Assembly (NCBI RefSeq): GCF_009363095.1
Contig: NZ_CP045295.1
Span: forward strand, 1,426,001-1,490,000
Length of the DNA stretch: 64,000 nucleotides
Origin: Paenibacillus cellulositrophicus
GTDB taxonomy: Bacteria; Bacillota; Bacilli; Paenibacillales; Paenibacillaceae
Reading direction: 5' to 3'
Shown here in pieces: positions 34,962-44,309 of the stretch (positions are counted from its first letter, which is position 1; each line of letters begins with the position of its first letter). The position numbers were made by a program, and so were the translations under genes. The notes under the pieces are model-generated. The model was not told where the DNA came from. It made no database searches and saw only the letters and a program-made list of their open reading frames with translations.

Positions 34962-36296
34962 TCACAGCAGATCGGCTGCGAGCTGGGCCAGCTTGGAGCG
35001 CTCGCCTTTTTCCAAGGTAATGTGCCCGCTGATCCCTTCCTGCTTGAATTTCTCCACGATATACGACAGACCGTTGCTCGATGCATCCAGATACGGATGA
35101 TCGATCTGCTCAGGGTCCCCCATCAGGATAATCTTGCTTCCCTCCCCTACCCTGGAGACGATCGTTTTTACTTCGTGGCGGGACAGGTTCTGGGCTTCGT
35201 CCACGATGATAAACTGGCCGGGGATGGAGCGTCCGCGGATATACGTGAGCGCCTCGACCTGAATGCTGCCCAGACCCATTAAAATTTTATCGATATCGCC
35301 CGACTTTTTCGTATCAAACAAAAACTCCAGGTTGTCGTATATCGGCTGCATCCACGGACGGAGCTTCTCTTCTTTTTCTCCGGGCAGATAACCGATATCC
35401 TTGCCCATCGGAACGACAGGCCTTGCGATCAGCAGCTTTTTGTATTTATGTTCATCTTCGACCTTCATCAGCCCGGCTGCCAAGGCAAGCAGCGTTTTGC
35501 CCGTACCCGCCTTTCCGGTAATCGTTACGATCGGAATATCGTCGTTCAGCAGCAGCTCCAGCGCCATGCGCTGCTGTGCGTTACGCGCGCTGATTCCCCA
35601 TACGGAATCATTGCTCAAAAAGAGCGGCTCCAGCCGGAGCGCATCCGCATTCACCTTCAGCAAGGCCGATTTCGTGCTCCCCATCTCGTCCTTTAGGATG
35701 ACGAATTCATGCGGATACAGCGGATAAGGCAACTGCAGCGGCTTGATGGACAAAAAACGGTACGAATAAAACTCGTCGATGATGGAAGGGTGCACCTTAA
35801 GCGTAGAATATCCGGTATACAGATCTCCGGGACCTACGGTGCGGTCGGATAAGTAATCCTGGGTCACCAGACCAAGCACGTCCGCCTTGATGCGAACGAG
35901 CACGTCCTTGCTTACCAGCACTACCGACGTCGGGTCTTCCTTGCCCTGCTCCTCCAGATGATAATTTAAGGCGACTGCCAAAATGCGGTTATCATTGGAC
36001 ATTTCGCCGAACATTTCTTGTACTTTCACAAAACTGCGGTGATTCAGCTCCACTTTCAGGCTGCCTTTGTTTTCCAGAAGCACCCCGCTGTGCAAATGGC
36101 CGCCGTTTTCCCTCAATCCGTCCAGCAGGCGGGACACCGTCCGCGCATTTCTCCCGATTTCGTCGGCATTCCGTTTCTTGGAGTCTATTTCTTCCAGAAC
36201 GACGGCCGGAATCACGACTTCATGTTCATCAAACGCAAATATCGCCCGGGGATCATGCAGCAGCACATTGGTATCCAGTACAAATATCTTTCTCAT
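34962..36296 (-). CDS. PhoH2-type protein: PIN domain fused to PhoH ATPase (YlaK-like)
   Basis: Cytoplasmic protein of 444 residues. Residues 1-140 form a PIN ribonuclease domain (VLDTNVLLHDP at the N-terminus, EEID, and further acidic residues). Residues about 230-440 form the PhoH superfamily 1-like ATPase: Walker A GKAGTGKTLLALAAG, Walker B QFIIVDEAQNLS, then LMGDPEQID. PhoH2 proteins characterised in other bacteria unwind and cut RNA. ATG at 36296 (MRKIFVLDTN) has GGAGGGAG 5 nt upstream. It is divergent from a YhcN/YlaJ lipoprotein gene; in Bacillus subtilis the same two families (ylaJ, ylaK) are neighbours. Confidence 0.92.
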   Translation of the reverse strand: MRKIFVLDTNVLLHDPRAIFAFDEHEVVIPAVVLEEIDSKKRNADEIGRNARTVSRLLDGLRENGGHLHSGVLLENKGSLKVELNHRSFVKVQEMFGEMSNDNRILAVALNYHLEEQGKEDPTSVVLVSKDVLVRIKADVLGLVTQDYLSDRTVGPGDLYTGYSTLKVHPSIIDEFYSYRFLSIKPLQLPYPLYPHEFVILKDEMGSTKSALLKVNADALRLEPLFLSNDSVWGISARNAQQRMALELLLNDDIPIVTITGKAGTGKTLLALAAGLMKVEDEHKYKKLLIARPVVPMGKDIGYLPGEKEEKLRPWMQPIYDNLEFLFDTKKSGDIDKILMGLGSIQVEALTYIRGRSIPGQFIIVDEAQNLSRHEVKTIVSRVGEGSKIILMGDPEQIDHPYLDASSNGLSYIVEKFKQEGISGHITLEKGERSKLAQLAADLL

Positions 36297-36404
36297 ACTT
36301 TCTCCCTCCACTGAACTCATAATAAACACATAAATTATTTCGTCATGGACATCCTAAGTTACAACCCGTCATGCCAATTTATGACCTGGAAAGGACGATC
36401 ACAT

Positions 36405-36968
36405 ATGAGAATGTTTTTGCTCGTTGTGTTAACTATGGCTCTACTGAGCGGTTGTAATCATCAGAACACTGCATCACCCTCTCCTCAAAGTCAACAGGGG
36501 CCGACAGCCGCATCAACCGGCGACCATCACCGCCTTTCACTCCGGTCTACAGGAAACACGGCCGTGCGTTCTGCAGAAGATACAACGGACCTGGCTTTAA
36601 AAGACCATTTGGAAAACATCGCCGAAAAGGTGAACGGTGTGAAAAAAGCGCATGCAGTCGTGTTAGGCAATACTGCCGTTGTAGGCATCGACGTAGACGG
36701 CAATTTGACGCGTTCCCGCGTCGGAACCATCAAATATACCGTTGCCGAAGCACTCAAAAAGGATCCTCGGGGCAAAAACGCCCTCGTGACGGCCGATATG
36801 GATTTGTCCAGCCGGATTGCCGAAATCGGTCAGCATATTCAAAAAGGGGAACCCGTATCGGGATTCGCTTCCGAACTGGCGGATATTGTCGGCCGGATTG
36901 TGCCGCAGCTCCCGCGCGATGTCAAATCGCGTCAGAACAGCCCTTCTTCGCCAAGCCCAACCCGCTAA
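36405..36968 (+). CDS. YhcN/YlaJ family sporulation lipoprotein
   Basis: Exported lipoprotein of 187 residues. The type II signal has lipobox LLSGC with Cys17, then a Ser/Thr/Pro/Gln-rich linker (18-60). The core (about 65-150) follows the YhcN/YlaJ pattern: LENIAEKVNGVKKAHAVVLGN, then AVVGIDVDGN, VGTIKYTVAEALK and ALVTADMDLSSRI. In Bacillus such lipoproteins sit at the spore inner membrane and affect germination or outgrowth; that role here is inferred. AAAGGA precedes the ATG at 36405; a longer frame exists upstream. Confidence 0.88.
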   Translation: MRMFLLVVLTMALLSGCNHQNTASPSPQSQQGPTAASTGDHHRLSLRSTGNTAVRSAEDTTDLALKDHLENIAEKVNGVKKAHAVVLGNTAVVGIDVDGNLTRSRVGTIKYTVAEALKKDPRGKNALVTADMDLSSRIAEIGQHIQKGEPVSGFASELADIVGRIVPQLPRDVKSRQNSPSSPSPTR

Positions 36969-37017
36969 AGCATAGGACAGGCGAAATACCAGCCGAATCA
37001 ACAAATTTTGCAAAAAA

Positions 37018-37056
37018 AGAAAAAAGCCCAGTGATCAGATCACTAGGCTTTTTTGC
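37018..37056. terminator. Bidirectional terminator between the YlaJ-like gene and the 41-codon gene
   Basis: AAAAAAGCCCAGTGAT and ATCACTAGGCTTTTTT form a stem with a 3-nt loop and a single C/A mismatch, with A-runs on one side and T-runs on the other. It ends both convergent genes; the stop codon of the minus-strand small gene is inside the stem. Confidence 0.93.
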
Positions 37057-37168
37057 ATGGCGCGTCAAAACATACACCGGATTCAGCAGAAGTCGGCACA
37101 GAGAGATGAACGGCTGGTTGACGTTGCATTTCATATATTGGAGTCCACTTCGTAACCGTCTCGGACAT
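37043..37168 (-). CDS. Small hypothetical protein, 41 residues
   Basis: Short gene with every expected control signal: promoter TTGGGT-18-TATAAT, ribosome site AGGAGG 9 nt before the ATG, and a terminator whose stem includes the TAG stop. The product begins MSETVTKWTPIYEMQRQPAV and ends CFDAPCKKA, giving two cysteines five residues apart near the C-terminus. No membrane span and no motif I recognise. It is convergent with the YlaJ-like gene and lies downstream of the LCP gene on the same strand. The complete signal set makes it likely to be real; function unknown. Confidence 0.72.
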   Translation of the reverse strand: MSETVTKWTPIYEMQRQPAVHLSVPTSAESGVCFDAPCKKA

Positions 37169-37208
37169 CGCACTGACCTCCTGTACAGGTTCCATTGTAC
37201 TCTAGTAT

Positions 37209-37238
37209 ATTATATGTCGTCCCAAAACTTGCACCCAA
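37209..37238 (-). promoter_or_regulatory. Promoter of the 41-residue small gene
   Basis: Minus-strand -35 TTGGGT (37238-37233) and perfect -10 TATAAT (37214-37209), 18-bp spacer, just past the stop codon of the LCP gene and 41 bp before the small gene's ATG. Confidence 0.7.
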
Positions 37239-37240
37239 CT

Positions 37241-38320
37241 TTACGGATTCGAGCTTTCATCCGCTGAAGTACCGGCTTCCACGGCAGCCTTGCCTGCAAG
37301 CTCGTCCTTCAATGCCTGCTTTGCTTTATCCAGCTCGTCATCGTCTACATACACATAAGGACTTTTCCAGTTGCCGGTAATCGGCATGAATTTGACGTCT
37401 TCTTTTTTAATTTTCCAATAAGTTGCAATTATGTTCTTCAATTGATCCTTCTCGATGTCGGTTTCCATGTTGTTATTCATGGCATCCAGCACTCCGCCCA
37501 GGCTCGTGACGCCCTTGAACGTCTGCATCTTGTCGATCAGGGAGTGAAGAACTTCGTTCTGTCTGCGGTTGCGGTCAAAATCGTCGGAAGCGTCCGTTCT
37601 CGGACGGCAGTTGGACTTCCGGTAGCGCACAAAATCGAGCGCCTGCTTCCCGTTCAGTTCCTGCTCACCCTTCTTCAGGTTGATGTCCGTTCCGTCGGCT
37701 TTATCCCGGTAGCACATGTTCTTGTCGACTGTCACGTCAACGCCGCCCAGTGCATCTACCGCATCACGGAAGGCCTGGAAATTCAGCACCGTCACGTAAT
37801 CGATATCGATGTCCAAATACTTGGAGAACATTGTCTTCATCTCATCGGTCGCCTTGATGCCGGATTGCTTCTCATCAGCCAGAAAATTCGGATAATAGGC
37901 ATTGGCCTTGTTCTCCCGGTAGCCCTTCAGCTCGATCTTGGTATCGCGCGGAACCGAAACTACCGTTGCCGATTTCGTATCCGGATTAAAGGCAGCGATC
38001 ATGATGACGTCAGACAGGTGCGTCTTCGTCTCCGGACGATAGTCCGTTCCAAGCAGCAGCATTGTAATCGGTTTGACCTTGGCGGATTGGGAAGGAGCGA
38101 CCGGTGCATCTACACCTGTGTCCAGAACGCCATGATCCGCTTTATAGTACAAATATCCCGCGTATCCCGCTACGGCGAGTACAGCTATTATAATCAGAAT
38201 CAATACGAATTTCAAAAACGTTTTGAACCCGCTTTTCTTCTTTTTCTTCTTTGGAGGCACTTTCCCTTTCGGGGTGCCGCCATGAGATCTTGGAGGTAGA
38301 CTCGTATTGCTGGGACTCAT
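37241..38320 (-). CDS. LytR-CpsA-Psr (LCP) family cell-wall polymer ligase
   Basis: Membrane enzyme that by family knowledge attaches wall teichoic acid or other anionic glycopolymers to peptidoglycan. The 359-residue product has a basic cytoplasmic head (KKKKKKSG), one span at about 36-58, and the extracellular LCP domain (about 85-300) with MLLLGTDYRP, SDVIMIAAFN, VSVPRDTKIEL, LNFQAFRDAVDALGGV and LDFVRYRKSNCRPRTDASDDFDRNRRQ, including the arginine and aspartate residues that bind the lipid pyrophosphate. Start ATG at 38320 has AAGGTG 6 nt upstream; an ATG 6 codons earlier is possible. Follows ylaH by 93 bp. Confidence 0.92.
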   Translation of the reverse strand: MSPSNTSLPPRSHGGTPKGKVPPKKKKKKSGFKTFLKFVLILIIIAVLAVAGYAGYLYYKADHGVLDTGVDAPVAPSQSAKVKPITMLLLGTDYRPETKTHLSDVIMIAAFNPDTKSATVVSVPRDTKIELKGYRENKANAYYPNFLADEKQSGIKATDEMKTMFSKYLDIDIDYVTVLNFQAFRDAVDALGGVDVTVDKNMCYRDKADGTDINLKKGEQELNGKQALDFVRYRKSNCRPRTDASDDFDRNRRQNEVLHSLIDKMQTFKGVTSLGGVLDAMNNNMETDIEKDQLKNIIATYWKIKKEDVKFMPITGNWKSPYVYVDDDELDKAKQALKDELAGKAAVEAGTSADESSNP

Positions 38321-38413
38321 CTCAAACACCTTTTTCATTTATTTTGAGGTAATCTCTCTATAAACGATGACAACCTTCGTAATGTTGCAAAGAGCCGGGC
38401 CACAGCGGGCGTA

Positions 38414-38710
38414 TTAGACCCGCTTGGCAGCCGCTTCGGCTTTCTTCTTCTGCCGCGCTTCCACGAAATAGCGGATGCGCACCGTGAACATCAGAGCTAC
38501 CGCGACAAGCAGACATTGGATGATCGGAAGCTTGTCGTGCTGAAAAATCAGCAGCATCCCGGAGCCGATGGCCATCAGAATATACAGCAGAATCTCTTTG
38601 AGAAGCGGAAGCTTCTGTTTGACCCGAAACACCTTGTTGTATACATAGGTGATCAGCACAAAGATGATGATATAGGAGATAATCGGATGCGCTGCTAACC
38701 AAGCTTGCAC
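38414..38710 (-). CDS. ylaH: YlaH-like membrane protein
   Basis: Protein of unknown function, 98 residues with three predicted spans (about 9-26, 40-57, 62-79) and a basic C-terminal tail (ARQKKKAEAAAKR). The pattern YNKVFRVKQKLPLLKE and the place directly after typA match YlaH of Bacillus, which follows typA (ylaG). GTG start with AAGGAGTGA upstream, 45 bp after typA. Confidence 0.85.
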   Translation of the reverse strand: MQAWLAAHPIISYIIIFVLITYVYNKVFRVKQKLPLLKEILLYILMAIGSGMLLIFQHDKLPIIQCLLVAVALMFTVRIRYFVEARQKKKAEAAAKRV

Positions 38711-38755
38711 GGACAGTTCACTCCTTCCAGAAATGAGGTGAGGACCTTACCCGGA

Positions 38756-40597
<1,842 letters not shown>

Positions 40598-40651
40598 GGC
40601 TTTTATCCAGATCCTTTCCCTTTCAAATCGTAACGAAGTCTTTCAACAAAT

Positions 40652-40680
40652 GAAGCGTCAGGCGGTAGCGCCGACGCTTC
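40652..40680 (-). other. Hairpin at the 5' end of the typA leader
   Basis: GAAGCGTC-GGCG and CGCC-(one-base bulge)-GACGCTTC form a 12-bp stem with loop CTAC, beginning about 6 nt after the likely transcription start and 55 nt before the typA ATG. There is no T-tract, so it is probably a 5' stabilising structure, not an attenuator. Confidence 0.6.
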
Positions 40681-40692
40681 TACATCCCTTAT

Positions 40693-40720
40693 ATTATAAT
40701 GAAGTTTCAGAAAAAAACAA
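40693..40720 (-). promoter_or_regulatory. SigA-type promoter of typA
   Basis: Minus-strand TTGTTT (40720-40715) and perfect TATAAT (40698-40693) with a 16-bp spacer, about 100 bp before the typA start. Confidence 0.7.
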
Positions 40721-40748
40721 GTGTTTTACAGAAAATAGAAGGCCTGAT

Positions 40749-41258
40749 TTACCAGCCGCTTTTCCACTTCCGGTTTCTGGATTTCCCCCTTCCGGCAATC
40801 AGCCAAATGCCCAAGGCAATCAGAAGCACGGCGAGGATATAGATCACCGCGGTATGAAGAAGGCTGAAGAAGAACAGCACCAGCGAAGCCAGTCCCAAAA
40901 TGACGGAGGCAGGAAGCAAGGAGGACGGACGGGGCTTTTCAAACAGGTAATACTCGTACATCCCGACCGCGATCCCGAGCAGAAGGGCGGGCCACAAGTA
41001 GGACATCAGCCCCCAGCTGATCGTGCTGCACAGTAAAAATAGCAGCCCGTACACCGTCAAAATACCGCCGGGTACAAGCACCGTGGCACGCGCCCGGTTG
41101 CCGAAAAACAGCATATGCAGAACCAGTCCGGGAATCAAAAGGACCAGCGGCCACAGCGTGCGGCCCAAAAAACCGAAAACTCCAAGCTTGCCAAGCAAAA
41201 TGACGATTCCAGCAATGACAATGAACAGGCCCAGCTTCAAGTCGTTCCTTGAGGACAT
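40749..41258 (-). CDS. Membrane protein with LiaF/LiaI-like transmembrane region
   Basis: The 169-residue product has about five membrane spans. The first half, [41 protein letters not shown], has the arrangement (two spans, central Gly/Leu-rich turn, WPL) of the LiaF-type transmembrane region found in cell-envelope stress proteins. The C-terminus is short and basic ([13 protein letters not shown]). No soluble LiaF domain is present. ATG at 41258 has GAGGGTGGG upstream; the frame is open for 18 more codons. Function unknown; a role in envelope stress is a guess from the fold. Confidence 0.7.
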   Translation of the reverse strand: MSSRNDLKLGLFIVIAGIVILLGKLGVFGFLGRTLWPLVLLIPGLVLHMLFFGNRARATVLVPGGILTVYGLLFLLCSTISWGLMSYLWPALLLGIAVGMYEYYLFEKPRPSSLLPASVILGLASLVLFFFSLLHTAVIYILAVLLIALGIWLIAGRGKSRNRKWKSGW

Positions 41259-41468
41259 TCTCCCACCCTCTTCTCTATTGCCGTCCCTTACGCCATACGC
41301 AAAAAACGACATATTTTCATCTTTAGTTTATCTGAAACGTGTAAAAAAAACCAGATTGCGCCTGTAATTTTTTAGGCACTGCAGGCCAAAATAACCCTGC
41401 AAAGGAAAGGTCCTGCCGCAAGACCGGATTATTCCCATACTTTGCAATTTTTTATGGTTCAAAATAAG

Positions 41469-41496
41469 AAAAAACCGGGTTAAACCCGGCTTTCAA
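41469..41496 (-). terminator. Intrinsic terminator after the minus-strand terC gene
   Basis: On the minus strand, AGCCGGGTTTAACCCGG folds into a 7-bp GC-rich stem followed by six T, 15 nt after the stop codon. Confidence 0.9.
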
Positions 41497-41510
41497 CGAG
41501 ATTGTCCTGC

Positions 41511-42173
41511 TTATGAACGCGGCCGCAGCAGCAGCTGCTTGATACCGCCGGAGACGATCACCAAGCCGGCCAATACGCCGGGAATGAGATGGTGGAATTC
41601 CGGCAGAGATGCGGAGAGAAGAGCCCCAAGCCTGTGGTCCTGGAGGATCATCTCACCGGCTGTATAAGCTAGAATGCCCGCCCCGATGTACACGAGCACC
41701 GGGAAACGGTGAAGCCAGGTGACGATCAAATTGCTGCCCCAGACGACGATCGGTATGCTTATCGCAATGCCGATCACGATCAGTGCGAGATCGCCGTTGG
41801 CGAGTCCGGCAATAGCAAGTACGTTGTCAAGGCTCATAATGAAATCCGCTGCAAGAATAGTCCTGACCGCTTTCCAGATGGTAGAGGATTCCTGCAGCCG
41901 GAGCTCATCCTTGTTTTCGATCAGCAGATTTAAGGCGATCCAGATGAGCATGAACCCGCCGACCGCCTGAACATAAGGGATTTTCAGCAGAATGACCGCA
42001 ATAAAAGTCAACAGGCACCTTAGGATAACAGCGCCGAGCGCTCCCCACCATACCGCCTGTTTACGCTGCTTCTCCGGCAGGTCCTTGCTCGCCAGAGCAA
42101 TCACAACGGCATTGTCACCGCTTAGGACCAAATTGATCATAAGGATCTGAATGAGCAGCCAAATCGATTCCAA
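41511..42173 (-). CDS. TerC family membrane protein (YjbE-like)
   Basis: Integral membrane protein of 220 residues with about seven spans. TerC-family members export metals, mainly Mn2+, in several bacteria. It has the two acidic family signatures NLVLSGDNAVVIALA (14-28) and IMSLDNVLAIAGLANGD (about 110-126), whose aspartates probably line the transport path. TTG start with GGAGGTG 8 nt upstream. It is divergent from a second TerC paralogue only 132 bp away. No Mn riboswitch fits in that interval. Confidence 0.88.
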   Translation of the reverse strand: MESIWLLIQILMINLVLSGDNAVVIALASKDLPEKQRKQAVWWGALGAVILRCLLTFIAVILLKIPYVQAVGGFMLIWIALNLLIENKDELRLQESSTIWKAVRTILAADFIMSLDNVLAIAGLANGDLALIVIGIAISIPIVVWGSNLIVTWLHRFPVLVYIGAGILAYTAGEMILQDHRLGALLSASLPEFHHLIPGVLAGLVIVSGGIKQLLLRPRS

Positions 42174-42222
42174 AGGCCAACACCTCCACTCTACATCTAT
42201 GTGCGAGTTGGCCAGGCTATGC

Positions 42223-42252
42223 TTGACTTCACATGAAAAATTAGCCTATAAT
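42223..42252 (+). promoter_or_regulatory. SigA-type promoter of the plus-strand terC gene
   Basis: TTGACT (42223-42228) and perfect TATAAT (42247-42252), 18-bp spacer, 53 bp before the TTG start. The leader is too short to hold a yybP-ykoY riboswitch. Confidence 0.85.
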
Positions 42253-42305
42253 GAATCGATTTGCTATTGAACTCCGTATACAGTCATAATAAGGAGTGAC
42301 CTGAT

Positions 42306-42995
42306 TTGGACAGTGTAATAGAATTTTTAGTTAGTTTGATCAAAATCGTCTTTTTGGATTTAATATTGGCTGGCGATAACGCCATCGTAATTGGCCTTGC
42401 TGCGAGGAATCTTGCTCCCTCGACTCAGAAAAAGGCTATTTTTTATGGAACCGGAGGCGCAGTCCTGCTCCGGATCATTGCGACGATCGTCGTCGTCTGG
42501 CTGCTGAAAGTGCCGTGGCTGCTTGCCCTGGGCGGTGTCTTGCTCGTATGGATCGCCTACAAGCTGCTGGCCGATAATGACGATCACACGGACATCAAGG
42601 CAGGCCAGACCTTATGGGGAGCTGTACGGACCATTATCGTGGCAGATGCTGCGATGGGGCTGGACAATGTAATCGCCGTGGCCGGCGCAGCCGAGCAGAA
42701 TATCATCCTCGTCATTCTCGGACTGCTTATCAGTGTTCCGATTGTCGTTTGGGGAAGCACCCTGTTTATTAAGCTGATTAACAAGTTTCCATGGATTATT
42801 TACCTTGGTTCGGCGGTACTCGGTTACACGGCATCCAACATGATTACGGAAGAAAAGCGTTTTGCTCCGTTTTTTGAACAATATCCGTTCCTGAGGGTGC
42901 TGTTTATCGTGATCGTCGTCATTGCCATTCTCGCCCTCGGATACCTGAAACGCGCGTCGATGAAGAAACGGAAAGACGAACATTCGTATAGTTAG
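42306..42995 (+). CDS. TerC family membrane protein (YkoY-like)
   Basis: Second TerC paralogue, 229 residues, about seven spans, with signatures DLILAGDNAIVIGLAARNL (18-36) and DAAMGLDNVIAVAGAAEQN (about 113-131). The C-terminus is charged (KRASMKKRKDEHSYS). TTG start with AAGGAGTGA 6 nt upstream. Transcribed away from the other TerC gene from its own strong promoter and ended by its own terminator. Mn2+ efflux is the likely role by family; the pair may serve different conditions. Confidence 0.88.
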   Translation: MDSVIEFLVSLIKIVFLDLILAGDNAIVIGLAARNLAPSTQKKAIFYGTGGAVLLRIIATIVVVWLLKVPWLLALGGVLLVWIAYKLLADNDDHTDIKAGQTLWGAVRTIIVADAAMGLDNVIAVAGAAEQNIILVILGLLISVPIVVWGSTLFIKLINKFPWIIYLGSAVLGYTASNMITEEKRFAPFFEQYPFLRVLFIVIVVIAILALGYLKRASMKKRKDEHSYS

Positions 42996-43023
42996 AACAC
43001 ACATGTCCGGCTTGTTGTCATAC

Positions 43024-43062
43024 AAAAGGAGGCTCTTCAATGAAGAGCCTCCTTTTTTTGTT
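43024..43062. terminator. Bidirectional terminator between terC and thiI
   Basis: AAAGGAGGCTCTTCA and TGAAGAGCCTCCTTT form a 15-bp perfect stem with a 1-2 nt apex, followed on the plus strand by seven T and on the minus strand by four T. It ends terC and probably also the nifS-thiI transcript. Confidence 0.93.
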
Positions 43063-43079
43063 TCCTAATCCTCTGAGCT

Positions 43080-44309
43080 TTAGAACCAATCCTCGTTAAC
43101 GCCGCCTGTTTCTTCTTCCTCTCCAATCACATAATCCTTGGTGAGCACCAAAGTTTCGGTCCGCTCAAAGGCGTCTTGGATCAGCTCGGGGAGCTTCTCG
43201 ATCGACGCCTCCACGTTCTCGACGACCCGCAAATTCGGATTCGTCGTCGGTGACTTGGGCACGAACAGGGTGCAGCAGTCTTCATAAGGAAGAATCGAGG
43301 TTTCGTATGTGCCGATCTCTTTGGAAATCCGAATGATCTCGTTTTTGTCCATCATGATCAGCGGCCGCAGAAGCGGCAGCTCGGTCGCCCGGCCGATCAC
43401 GTTCATGCTTGGCAGGGTTTGGCTGGCGACCTGCCCGAGGCTGTCTCCGGTAACGATCGCAAGTGCCCCTTCACGCTTGGCCAGCAGTTCGGCAATTCTG
43501 AGCATCGAACGCCGCATCAGGGTAATGATCAAATTGTCCTGTCCAATGCCGGTAAAGGACGTCTGCACTTCGGTAAACGGCACCAGATGAATCTTGATCT
43601 CCCCTGCATAACCTGAGAGCACCTTCGCCAGCTCGATGACCTTCTCTTTGGCAAGCCGGCTTGTAAACGGGTAGCTGTAGAAGTGAACGCACTCCACTTC
43701 CAGCCCTCTGCGCATGGAGGACCACCCTGCGACCGGGCTGTCGATTCCGCCGGAGAGGAGCAGCATGGCCTTGCCGTTGCTTCCCCGCGGAAATCCGCCG
43801 ACGGCGGGAATCGTCTGACAGAATATATAGGTTCCCTGCTCGCGGATCTCCACATGCAGAGTGAGCTCGGGATCCTTCATGCTCACTTTTAACAGAGGAT
43901 ACTTCTTCAGCAGCGGCGCACCCACCAGATGGTTCATTTCATGGGACGAGTGCGGGAAAGCCTTCCACACCCTCCGGGCATGAACTTTAAAGGTTACTTC
44001 TTCCTCCATGTCCATCTGCCCGAGAAATGCCGAAGAAGTTTCCACAATAGATTCCAGCTCCGTAGAGCTGACGACAACCGGGCTGATGGACGTCAGCCCG
44101 AATATTTTTTGGAGCGAGGCAATCAGCGGTTCCGGCTCTTCTCCGTTCAGTTCAACGTACAGTCTTCCGTACTCCTTGCGAATTTTCGCTTTTGGAAAAT
44201 CCTTAAGAACGGACCGGATATGCGAGATCACCGCATTTTCGAAGCGCCCGCGGTTTTTTCCCTTGAGTGTAATTTCTCCATAGCGGAGCAGAAGCATATC
44301 ATATTTCAA
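43080..44309 (-). CDS. thiI: tRNA 4-thiouridine synthase ThiI
   Basis: Adenylates U8 of tRNA and inserts sulfur delivered by a cysteine desulfurase. The 409-residue product has an N-terminal ferredoxin-like and THUMP region (residues 1-165), then the PP-loop pyrophosphatase domain with SGGIDSPVAGW at about 185-195. It has no C-terminal rhodanese domain, as in Bacillus. It ends CTLFVPKSPTTNPN and an acidic tail. Its ATG overlaps the stop of the desulfurase gene as ATGA, so the two are coupled. Confidence 0.95.
   Translation of the reverse strand: MKYDMLLLRYGEITLKGKNRGRFENAVISHIRSVLKDFPKAKIRKEYGRLYVELNGEEPEPLIASLQKIFGLTSISPVVVSSTELESIVETSSAFLGQMDMEEEVTFKVHARRVWKAFPHSSHEMNHLVGAPLLKKYPLLKVSMKDPELTLHVEIREQGTYIFCQTIPAVGGFPRGSNGKAMLLLSGGIDSPVAGWSSMRRGLEVECVHFYSYPFTSRLAKEKVIELAKVLSGYAGEIKIHLVPFTEVQTSFTGIGQDNLIITLMRRSMLRIAELLAKREGALAIVTGDSLGQVASQTLPSMNVIGRATELPLLRPLIMMDKNEIIRISKEIGTYETSILPYEDCCTLFVPKSPTTNPNLRVVENVEASIEKLPELIQDAFERTETLVLTKDYVIGEEEETGGVNEDWF

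Noticed and set aside
42174..42305. Possible yybP-ykoY manganese riboswitch before terC
   Set aside because: The transcription start is about 45 nt from the start codon, too short for the roughly 100-nt fold, and the conserved segments are absent.
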